A DNA stretch of 64,000 nucleotides. It comes from Neostapfia colusana (Eukaryota; Streptophyta; Magnoliopsida; Poales; Poaceae). Positions within the stretch are counted from its first letter, which is position 1. Each line of letters begins with the position of its first letter. The stretch spans positions 85,200,968-85,264,967 of the forward strand of contig JASWHV010000012.1 of the NCBI GenBank assembly GCA_030760725.1. The letters are read 5' to 3'. A program made the position numbers and the translations under genes. Of the stretch, positions 55,201 through 64,000 are shown piece by piece. A model generated the notes under the pieces. It did no database searches, had not been told where the DNA came from, and saw only the letters and a list, made by a program, of their open reading frames with translations.

Positions 55201-58200
55201 ATGGCCGCGACGACGGCGCCAGGGACGGCATCCGCGCTGCCCAAGTCAGGCGCGGTCTCCAAGGGTTACAACTTCGCGTCAACCTGGGAGCAGGTCGGTC
55301 GCCACAACCTCTCTCTTCCTCGTCCCGGCGCCAGATCTGGGCGTGGCGGGGGGCCTAAGATCTCGACGGGCACGTCGCCGGTTTGATGGATCTGTCATTT
55401 ACGTTTCGCGCTCGCTCCCTTGCAGAATGCGCCGCTCGCGGAGCAGCAGAAGGCCGCGATCGCCGCTCTCTCTCAAGCCGTCGCCGATAGGCCGTTCCCC
55501 GCCAATCTGGTGAGAATTGCTTGTGTAATTATGTGCGTTGCTTGCTTGAATAGGAGAATGTGGCATTTCGCTCTAGCTGCGAAATTCTGGCTCACTAGTT
55601 CCCACAGCAGATTCTGTGCCTGGACTGCATCGAAGCCTTGAGAAGTTGGTTTTGAGTTTGCAGTGCAGAGTTTAGGCGACATTCTAGAGGGCTGAGAACT
55701 TGGTTTCATGTCTATATTATTAGCTCTATATTTTAAGGGGCATGAGAATGCTTAAAAAATTTTTTGGTACCTTCTTGGGTGTCAATTAGGGTGTGGGTTC
55801 CGCCTTGGAGGGTAATTTCACTGAATGGCTGTTTGGGATTCTCCAACTTTTCATCTTTGTCATGTTTCATCTCCACCTTCGATTCGGTTCTGGCCAATCT
55901 AGATCGTTGGGTAATGATGTTACACTCAACTTGTGTTTGTTTAATGCATGTTAAAAAAGGGCGGCCCACTTGTTTAATGCATGTTGTATCAGGAAAAGAT
56001 TTTGGGGAAGGATGGAGTAGTGGATGTTGCAGAGAAAGAGTCTGCTCTGGAGGAGGCTGGTTCATTGGATGCAGTCATGGTAAATACACATCAGGTTAGT
56101 TTTTGTTTTTCTTCACCTTTGCTCAATGGATAATGTGGTATTACATGTAAGTAGTAAATATTCATTATGATGGGATTCAAAATGGAACTTGTTTCTTTTC
56201 TATAGTTTTATAAGTGGTTTGCAGAACTGGAAACGGCGATGAAATCTGAGGTTTGATCACTGTCATTTCTTTTGGTGATGGATACCTACTTTTTTCCATT
56301 TGCTGTCTTGCTGATGAAAAGGTTTTTGTAATGTTATGGCTTTTTGCACCTGTGGTTCATTGAAAGACGGAAGAAAAATATCACCTCTATGAGAGTACAT
56401 TAGAGGAGCGTGTCAAACACATGTGATGGTATCCTTAAGCAAGTAGGCTCTCAACCTTTTTGTTGGTTTATATTGAAAAAGGTGTAAGAAACATATAGAT
56501 ATTTACCCTTCTTAGTTTAATCGTTAGTGTACATTTATGCAGGTTGATGACACATTGAACTTACTTGAAGAACTACAGTCCTTGCACTTGAGTGTTGCCA
56601 CAAAGACAAAGACACTGCATGATGCCTGCGACCAGCTTGTATGCGTCCTTTGCGCTAGTTAATTGTGTTGGACTTGATCCTGTAGCCGCAACATGATTAA
56701 TAATGAAACATCTCTGTAAAGAACACTGGATTCTCTGTGACGTGTGCATTAGCCATATTGAATATTTATTGAGTATAACAGACATATTTCATAACATAAA
56801 TTGTATGGTGCTTTTTTGATACACTATACTCCCACCAGTTTTAAATTGTTGATGTTGATTAGTGCAACCCCAACAATTTAAAACTGGAGGGAGTATGTGC
56901 TAGCTTTTTAGGCCATGAAAAAAGAAAAAATTCTTTGTCTTTTGTTTTAGCCTATATCCCGATTTGTGATCCACTGTTTAGTACTGTGTAAGGAAATTCC
57001 TTGTGGATGCTTCTTCTTGTGCATAACCTTGTTAAATATTATGCACAAAATTCACAGAAGCATTCTGGCAATAATCTAGAATTTAGGAAGTCAAAACTGA
57101 TATGCTAGTATTAATGTTTAGCTGATATCAAATGGAACATTCAGCAGCAAATCTTTTTCCCCATCTTTCTGACCCCTCTCTTATTTTTCTTAATATTTTG
57201 CCAACTGAGCATTATTTCTAATGGTGATGCAGTTGGTTGAGAAACAAAGGCTCATTGAGTTTGCAGAGGCACTTCGAAGTAGGCTCAACTACTTTGATGA
57301 ATTGGAAAATGTAAGGTTTGGCAACTCTAGTTGACACTGCTTCATTGAAATGCCAGAAAAAGTTAATACCTGTTCATTGGTGTCACGCCCGGTTTTACAA
57401 AAAGCAAAACCGGCTGCAAACTACATATATGCCAAGATCGGTTTAATCATACATGTAGGACAAATAGTGATAAACAGTTATATATAAAAAATAAACGACA
57501 TTTATACCTTAATTGAGTCTCGAGTAGCAGCGGAAGAGGAGAAGCTTCTAGAGCCATCCACAAGCAAATCGACTGTCAGCTACGTGACCTTCTTCACACT
57601 GTCTTCATTTGATCTTCTTTTCATTGAGCAACAATTATAATAGAGGAAAAAGAAAAAACACCTGAGTATATAATGTACTCAGCAAGTGTGGGAAGAATTA
57701 TGCATGATTAGGCAAGAAATCAAGGAACGCTAAACATGGCTTATGCACTAAGCAACCTATTCCTTAGTTTTATTAAGCATCCTATTTACTAGATGAATAT
57801 CCCAACCATTCTAACCAAGTAACCAAGTATCTCCAAGTCCATCTGTATCCATCTCCCAAAACCCACCAACCACATCCCAAAACCACCAATCCAAGTCTAC
57901 CAACCAACTCCCAAACCATGCTAATCTAGAGTTACCAGTCCGCTCTTGACCGTGAGCACGACTGTCTAGACAGTTTTGACTCTGCAGAGTTTGTACCCTT
58001 TACCCATAAGTCGTGATTCCGTCCCCTATCGCCAGGTGGACTAAATCCTCCCTTTTGCCCGGGGTAGCTAGCCATATTTCACACTTACTAAGGTGTGTGG
58101 CCAGGAGATCATGATGTGACCTTTACAAAGGGAATCCCGACGAGCATGAGACCTCTGAGGTTTCACCCCTACGGCCTCATGGAGCCCATTTTACCTCCGC

Positions 58201-61200
58201 CTGCAGTGGCCCCCCTCTTGAGCCTTGCGGATCCCAGGGTAGTCCTGCCCGACTCCCATTCCCCGAACCTACCAAACACTCACACTACATCGGGAATACA
58301 TCTAATTACTTGGCCACTTTGCCCGTACCAGTTCTTATGGTGGCACGGTGTAAGCTAGTTCACGGAGTCTCACGAACCGGTCCTTAGAATCTACGTAGGC
58401 ACTAACCACCAGCCCGAGTCTCGTGCATACACACCAACCGCGTACCAACTAGGCTGCTAGATTCCTATCTCTACATCTTCATATATATATATATATATTA
58501 TATATATATGCCATATATCTCCACAATATCATCTCAAAGATCATGATAATAAACATTAATGTAAAATTACTCTCAACCCTATCATTTAAGTAGGGCTAAG
58601 CATGTGAAAATGACATCAAACATAACCTAACTAACCCATACCTAGGCTACAAGGAATGCCAAAGAAATTCTAATAAACCACCTAACATTGGATTCAAATT
58701 TAAAACATGCATGCATTTCTAGCTAAAATTCCTAAGATAGGGGCAATGTGGTCAAGGACAGTTGTCTTTTTCTTATATTGTTGCTCAGTCCACGGATCGA
58801 ACTCTTGATCTTCAAACGCTTGGGCTTGCAGGTTGAACGTTGGCTCGGGGCTGATTTTATCCACGTCATCACGTATGCAATGAACATAACAAGGGAACTA
58901 ATAAGAAACGACTCCAAAACCACAAATCTTGAATATTACATTACATACAAGCAGAACCCATTATGTGTCGTGTGCTTGCTCATTATTCAATTTCTAGGTC
59001 ATAAATTACTATGATGTGCAAGATGATATTATATTATGTACTTTACATATTATTACGCATTCTTAAATTCTTAGGTTGATGTTCTATGTATAAACAACAA
59101 CTAATATGGTTTTAAGTTATGATATCAGCATGCTATAGGGTCATTTTTGTAAAAACAGAACTGATTATAGGCTAAAATGTGAGTGTGGCAGTAAACAGGG
59201 GTATTCTTGTAAATTCCGCAGCTACACAAGGGCTGGAATGTCAATTCAGCATGCTCTCCGGGGCTTTTTGGTGATCTAAAAGTTACAATGGGCTTGGCTG
59301 CTAAATTACAGCAATGTCCCAGATGTTAAAATGCAACTTTAGACTATTCCAGGGTGTATTTTGCAAATTCAGCAGGGTCTAGGGGTTTATCTGTCGTTTT
59401 CAGCAAGCATATAGGGATGAAATGAAGTCTCAGATTGTTTTAGGGGGTCTTGTGAAGTTTTTCAGCAGGGTTCCAGGTGTTTCTGTGAATTTCCAGGTCA
59501 ATCCAAATGCTAAACATTAATGCAGTTTACTACATGGGTGTTTCTACTAACATCCAAGGACTACATTAGTAATTTTCAGTAAATAAGAGGGCTAAAATGT
59601 CAAAACAGGGGTTTACAGGGGCTGAAAGGTTACAACAGATTATTACAGTGGCCTTTGTGCTAAAACAAAATGGTCCAGGGTCCAGAACGACAATTTCAGG
59701 AGGTCCCATTGGCCTAACTACCATTTTACAGCAAAAACTCTAATTATCCTACTGTTCATGGTTGACTCTACCAAAAATCAGGGGCATAATTGTAAGGGTC
59801 CGCAAAGTCCAGGGGGCTTGGTGCACCGCAGAAAAAGAGGGTTTAAATGTGAGCCCTTGGATTTGATCTGCGCGGTGGTGATTTTTATGCAGCGAAGGGG
59901 TACCGGGGGTTCTTATCTCGGCCGTTGGCGCGAGATTGAACGGTTCGGTTAGACCCCGGCCGATCCCGGCCGCTGGCGCCAGCTCCTAGCGGCGGTGCGC
60001 CATGGGCGCAACCCCTAGACGCCGTCGGAGCTACGGATCCGTGTCTACAATCCATCCTACGCGTAGCTAAAGACCGGAAAAGAGGGGGGCTCCGGAATCT
60101 CACCTAGCGGGTTTTCTCAGCCCCTGGAAGGCGTGAAGGAGACCTTGCGGCGGGTAGACGCGGCGAGGGCTTTGGTCTACGTCGAGGTCGACGATGGGGT
60201 TCTGCCTTCGGGGTTCTTGAGTCGGTGACGAGCACTAGAACAAGGGGAAAACGCCGGTGGGTTAGATAGATGCTTCATCACATGGTCGCGTCGAAACACA
60301 ACAGGGAGCGAAGGGTTCTCACCGAGACTCACCGGAGTGGGTGCGGGAGCGGTGATCCGCGCTGGTAAGGGCTCGGGAGAGCTTGCCGACACGGCGCTCG
60401 ACCGGGGGTCTGAAGGCGGGGTTGCGGCGGATGAGCTGTGAGATAATCTCCTGGAAGCTCATGAAGGAGATGATCACCACCCCCTTCGCCGTGCACAATA
60501 TGTTGAACATTGGCGTCCCTTGCCGTGACCTGCGAGCGAAGACGGCAAGGATCATGCCCATCTCGGCCATGCCGAGGAGCTGGAAGGAGTCACTGCTCAT
60601 CTCGGCCTCGAAGGGCCCACCATGTTGGACATGGCGGTGGCGACTTGGATCCACACGCGCAGCCAAGGCCCACTGGTCCTCTGACCGACCTTGGAGAAGA
60701 ACCCGTTGGTCCATTCCACGGCCGAGACGAGCTCCACGACGGGGTTGCTGGTCCCAGCCAGAGACCTTGGGCCCGAGCGCGTACCTCTCCACGGCGGCCG
60801 CGTACGACGCCGGGGTCTCCTTGGCGTGGAGCGCGGTGACGTTGAAGCCCTTGGCGGCGCTGAACCGAGCGCCCTCGTCGGGGTCCGGGTCGGAGTCGAA
60901 GCGAAGGAGGCGGAGTGCGGGCGGTAGGCGCACATGGAGGGCGAAGAGTGTGGCGGCTAGGAGGTCGGAGGCGGAGGATTCGGAGGGAGCGGCCGATGGA
61001 AGTGGGAGGGGCTAGAGGCGGCGGGAGGGACTCGGGGACGACGCTAGCGGGGAGGGCGCGGTCGGAGGGAGGAGGTGGAGGGGTGGGGAAAGCCGGGGAG
61101 GCGCGGCGCTGTGGAGGCGGGAGCGGGCGGTGGGGCGAGGGTGGCGTGAGGCGAGCGGGAGCAAGGGTGCGCCGGCCGGAATCAGCGGCGGGTCAGACTT

Positions 61201-64000
61201 GAGGGGGCGGTGGCGGTGGCGGCAGGTTTGGTGGGAGGAGACAGAGGAGGTGGCCGTGTGGCGCTGGAGGAGGCAGAAGAGCGTCGGGAGCGCGCGGGCG
61301 CGGAGGAGGAGTTTGATGGGTGGGGCGACGTCGGAGAGGAAGGCGGAGGGGAGCCCATCAGGGGCCGGGGGATGGTGCGGCAGGGTGGGCGCGCGGCGTA
61401 GGCTATGGGGCGAGCGGGAGGCGGTGGTGAGGGGCAACGGGGCTAGGGCTTCCGGTGGGGTTTTGCAGAGCGGCGAAGCTCACGGGACGAAGAATCCAAG
61501 GCTAGAAAAAGCAACTGGCCACCACTTTTGGTTGAAGCCGGTCGGCGACCGTGCACGAGAAAGAGGAGGAAGGAGGGGACCGCGGGGAAGAAGGCAACGG
61601 TAGGAAGAAGGCGCCCACTGACAGCTGGGCCCCACGAGTCAGTGAGTGAGAAAAGAATCCTAGGGCGCATGACGGGCTGGGCTGGGAGAAAAAAGTGGGT
61701 TTGGGCCCATGGGGTTCCAGGTTTTAAACTTTGCCTTTTCTATTTCAATTTTTGATTTGGTTTTCATATAGAGATTTCAAATTCGTTTTTAAGCAAATTT
61801 CTAGCATGTGTTTGAGTTCAAAAATTTTAAAATTGACCATTCCTAGGGTTGGGTGTTACAATTGGCTTCTGTAGCTCACAGAATAGAGTTCAAGTTTGAC
61901 CAAAGTACGCCAAAAACTCTTATCACACTCTGTTACATTAGGTTAAAGTTTACCAAACCAATAAACAAGCTAACACATCGACATCTTTGTTAATTATTGC
62001 AACCTATTGTTGACTCGTGCAAACACGTGAACTGTTATTACATTGTTTTGGGTAATGCACTGTTTAGTTTCTATGGAGGCTCTGAACTGTAGGTCTTACA
62101 CACTATGTTGAAATCCCGCGGTTGATATTTCTGTTGTTTGTGTGTTGGTGATGTGTCCCCTGGTCCTGCTGCTTGGTGCTGTTTCGAAAGTCCCAAAGCT
62201 GCAAGCCTTCCAGGGTGGGTCATGCCCCCCCCCCCCCCCCCCTTGCCAAACTAAAACTCCATTGAATAAACAGCAACTTTAGCTACTGTTTAAAACTGTT
62301 TACTCCTAAATTGCTTAGACTGCTTCCCCCCTACATCTTTGCTCAAGCTTCACCACTGCCACGGTGTGCTACGAATCCTGTGACTTCCCACAATTAGAGC
62401 TTGATAATATAACTGCCATTTGAACGCAGAGGAATACAGACACCTAAACTGCAGTATGTAAAGTTCCAAACATATATCCCGCCAATGTAGTGTAGCCCTG
62501 TGGGCGATAGGTATGTGCTGCCATTTCTCCAAGTGAAAGTCTAGGCCCAGTATCAAGCTAGTTGCGTTATTTGATACGAACATGATCGTCTGGATCAAAA
62601 TTTGATCATGAAGATGAAAGGGACTCCTAATAAAATTATATAAATGGTTATACTACTTTTATCTAGCCTACCCCAACGTGCTTGGGACAAAGGGATCAAA
62701 GGCTTTGTTGTTGTTGGTTATACTACTTTTACATACCACTATAATATGCAGTTTGAAGTTTTCCAAAGACCACTGAAGGCATGTTAACTTGATATTTTTG
62801 AAATAGAGGGAAGGGTATATGTATCAATGAATTTTGTGAACACTACATGTATATGAGCGTTGTAAGATACTAAGCTAAAATGATTTTAATTTCTTGTGAG
62901 CGCTCTTAATTGTAAGTTCTTCACAATGGGCTCGCCAATTTCATGGGTACACATTATCAAATACTAAGAATAGTTTTAACTGGCTTACAGATCATATAGT
63001 ACAACAACAACAAAACCTTTGTCCCAAGCACGTTGGGGTAGGCACAGATCATATAATAATGATAACAACAACAACAAAAGAGGCCATTGAGATGTAGTAT
63101 CTCCAATATTTTCCGCCCTTTAGTTTATGAAATTTGAATCCTTGGGAAACGTTTTGCCTTTCGGCGCATAACCCGTTACATCTGAACTAACTACCTAGTC
63201 CCATTTTACAGGTCTCAAGCAGCTTTTATTCTCAAAATATGAATATTGGAAACGAGCAGTTTCTACCACTGTTGAAACGACTTGATGATTGTATCTCGTA
63301 AGTAGTAGTGCAAGCAATGCTTTGTGGTTGATTGATGCTAATGTTTCTTCTCCCTAATGCTACTTCCTCTCTTATGGCATGTAGATATGTAGAAAGCAAT
63401 CCACAATATGCTGAATCTTCTGTTTACTTGATCAAGTTTCGTCAACTCCAGGTAACTGACATCCGATAATTAACATTCATAGGTATAACAGTTAGAGCAC
63501 ATAACCTGATAATTATCTGGTCCTTTTGTATCAGTCTCGTGCATTAGGTATGATCCGGTCCCATGTGCTGTCAATACTTAAAAGTGCTTCTTCCCAGGTG
63601 ATCCTCAGTTTCATTTGCTGGTAGTAAATATGAATCAAACAGATAGCTACATACCTGTTCTTGGTTGAATGTTGCAGGTTCAAGCTGCAATTCGAGGGAG
63701 CAATTCTGGCAAAACCGTTGTCACAGAGGGCGTGGAGGCATCTCTTATCTATGTACGTTTCAAGGCAGCAGCTAGTGAGGTATAGTTTTTCATTATCTGA
63801 TTTACAGATTGCATGATAATCCAATCATGGTCATTAAATATATGATGCTTTTTAGTCTTTTATAGCATCTACATGACTGTTTTTATATAGTTGTTCTATA
63901 TTTTCAACCAGCTAAAACCAATATTAGATGAAATTGAAAGTAGATCTTCCAGGAAGGAGTATGCACAGATTCTTTCTGAGTGTCGCAGTTTGTTTTGTGA
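55201..64000 (+). CDS. COG3: Conserved oligomeric Golgi complex subunit 3 (COG3/Sec34-like), 5' part
   Basis: Exons: 55,201-55,293; 55,426-55,509; 55,993-56,094; 56,206-56,250; 56,543-56,638; 57,233-57,310; 63,212-63,297; 63,385-63,451; 63,535-63,597; 63,678-63,779; 63,912 to beyond 64,000. All joins are in frame with GT..AG introns. The ~300 residues seen include FYKWFAELETAMKSE, VDDTLNLLEELQSLHLSVATKTKTLHDACDQL, FLPLLKRLDDCISYVESNPQYAESSVYLIKFRQLQSRALGMIRSHV and LIYVRFKAAASELKPILDEIESR, typical of the N-terminal helical part of COG3. COG3 belongs to the lobe A tether of the eight-subunit COG complex for retrograde traffic within the Golgi. ATG 55,201 opens MAATTAPGTASALPKSGAVSKGYNFASTWEQ. 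Intron 6 is about 5.9 kb because of transposon insertions. The gene is cut by the window edge. Confidence 0.94.
56829..56893. mobile_element. Stowaway-type MITE (65 bp)
   Basis: The inverted ends CTCCCACCAGTTTTAAATTG and CAATTTAAAACTGGAGGGAG resemble the Stowaway consensus CTCCCTCCGT. They are flanked by the TA duplication typical of the family (56,827-56,828 and 56,894-56,895). It is unusually short, almost only terminal repeats, and lies in COG3 intron 5. Confidence 0.82.
57376..57380. repeat. Left TSD of the 4.5-kb LTR element (attgg)
   Basis: attgg precedes TGTCACGCCC and recurs at 61,861-61,865. Confidence 0.92.
58480..58510 (+). repeat. (AT)n microsatellite
   Basis: Alternating AT for about 30 bp with one break. 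The homologous fragment near 21,220 has a shorter TATATATATAT run. Confidence 0.85.
59100..59740 (+). repeat. Degenerate quasi-periodic repeat region in the LTR
   Basis: Loosely repeated phrases of the type CAGGGGxTATTTTGTAAATTCAGCAG or GGGGCTxAAATGTxAA recur every 30-60 bp (for example near 59,190, 59,350, 59,380, 59,460 and 59,600). Units are too diverged for a clean consensus by eye. Confidence 0.5.
60450..60750 (-). pseudogene. Captured fragment of a polyamine (PUT-type, APC family) transporter gene
   Basis: On the minus strand two adjacent frames, with a frameshift near 60,620, give VELVSAVEWTNGFFSKVGQR, SGPWLRVWIQVATAMSNM and then FEAEMSSDSFQLLGMAEMGM, VFARRSRQGTP, FMSFQEII. This order is characteristic of plant polyamine-uptake/LAT-like amino acid permeases (WIQAAAALSN, EMSSD(S/A)FQLLGM, FA.RS..GTP, SFQEI). 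Only about 100 of roughly 480-500 residues are present, so the fragment is non-functional as a transporter. It lies antisense to the element and to COG3. Similarity to other genes upstream (to about 60,930) is uncertain. Confidence 0.8.
61861..61865. repeat. Right TSD of the 4.5-kb LTR element (attgg)
   Basis: Exact repeat of 57,376-57,380. Confidence 0.92.
62225..62242 (+). repeat. Poly-C homopolymer (18 C)
   Basis: Uninterrupted run of C in COG3 intron 6. Confidence 0.85.
62662..62715 (+). mobile_element. 54-bp insertion of an RTE-type 3' tail
   Basis: TCTAGCCTACCCCAACGTGC...AAAGGCTTTG plus TTG repeats is flanked by a perfect 16-bp repeat GGTTATACTACTTTTA (62,646-62,661 and 62,716-62,731). 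It is a severely 5'-truncated retroposition. Confidence 0.85.
62999..63043 (-). mobile_element. 45-bp insertion of an RTE-type 3' tail, opposite orientation
   Basis: ACAACAACAACAAAACC...CACGTTGGGGTAGGC is flanked by the 12-bp repeat ACAGATCATATA (62,987-62,998 and 63,044-63,055). It is the same 3' tail family as 62,662-62,715, on the minus strand, about 300 bp away. Confidence 0.82.

Larger units (their letters stand above)
57381..61860 (+). mobile_element. 4,480-bp LTR-type element in COG3 intron 6, probably a giant solo LTR
   Basis: It begins TGTCACGCCCGG and ends GGGTTGGGTGTTACA (TG...CA) with the 5-bp TSD attgg. No second internal copy of its ends, no PBS and no gag or pol are seen, which fits a very long solo LTR better than a complete element. 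The first ~1.4 kb matches the fragments at 20,964-21,235 and 22,839-23,894. Internal features are an AT microsatellite (58,480-58,510), a degenerate repeat region (59,100-59,740), and a GC-rich part with an antisense transporter-gene fragment. The family is not assigned; very long LTRs are known in chromovirus (Tekay/Del) types. Confidence 0.82.

Noticed and set aside
60383..61603. Plus-strand Arg-rich open frames in the LTR element
   Set aside because: These are GC-rich low-complexity shadows; the minus strand carries the recognisable transporter motifs.
62662..63043. Reading the TTG-tailed mini-insertions as Au SINE fragments
   Set aside because: The Au-like SINE in this window (50,913-51,062) ends in a T-run after ACGCCC and has no TTG tail. 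The mini-insertions match RTE-type 3' ends instead.
1..64000. CRISPR arrays, tRNA or rRNA genes, bacterial-type operons or defence systems
   Set aside because: No regularly spaced identical repeats with unique spacers, no cloverleaf-forming genes other than the SINE-embedded tRNA-like boxes, and all real genes are spliced plant genes.

Overview
The window looks like nuclear DNA of a grass (Poaceae). The coding exons are GC-rich and interrupted by introns with GT..AG borders. LTR retrotransposons are nested inside one another. There are also an intact RTE-type non-LTR element, a tRNA-derived SINE resembling the Au-SINE family of grasses, and a Stowaway-like MITE. The species cannot be named from the sequence alone; a panicoid grass is plausible but unproven.

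Positions 1-23,894 are a transposon nest. The oldest visible layer is a large LTR element on the minus strand, of the same family as the element at 57,381-61,860. Into it went a Copia solo LTR (21,236-22,833, TSD gagag). A degenerate, truncated Copia element (1-20,963, minus strand) also abuts it. That Copia was hit twice by one non-autonomous Ty3/gypsy family: element A (1,129-9,349, plus strand, TSD gacac, inserted in the integrase) and element B (11,304-19,581, minus strand, TSD ctagt, inserted in gag). A and B each have about 1.1-kb LTRs, a decayed gag, no pol, and a long antisense coiled-coil ORF. They form an inverted repeat with arms of about 8.2 kb.

Positions 23,895-35,756 carry genes. 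A decayed F-box/DUF295 pseudogene (24,210-25,345, minus) is followed by two convergent pectin methylesterase genes: a two-exon secreted pre-pro enzyme (27,583-31,098, plus) and a three-exon membrane-anchored one (31,788-33,820, minus). Their stop codons are about 690 bp apart.

Positions 35,757-39,300 hold a decayed RTE copy. Positions 39,926-53,301 are a complete 11-exon gene for a FYVE-type phosphatidylinositol-3-phosphate 5-kinase (FAB1/PIKfyve; conceptual protein 1,811 aa). Its tenth intron contains a second RTE copy with an uninterrupted 1,054-aa ORF and a perfect 15-bp TSD, plus a SINE.

Positions 55,201-64,000 are the first 11 exons of COG3, a subunit of the conserved oligomeric Golgi complex; the gene runs off the right edge. 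Its sixth intron has been enlarged by a 4,480-bp LTR-type element (TSD attgg) carrying an antisense fragment of a polyamine (PUT-type) transporter gene, and by two tiny insertions of an RTE 3' tail.

FAB1 and COG3 both act in endomembrane traffic and the pectin methylesterases act on the cell wall, but nothing here suggests these genes work as a cluster. The most unusual material is in the mobile DNA: the captured transporter fragment, a short composite made from RTE 5' and 3' ends, the G-box arrays in the gypsy LTRs, and the large inverted A/B pair.
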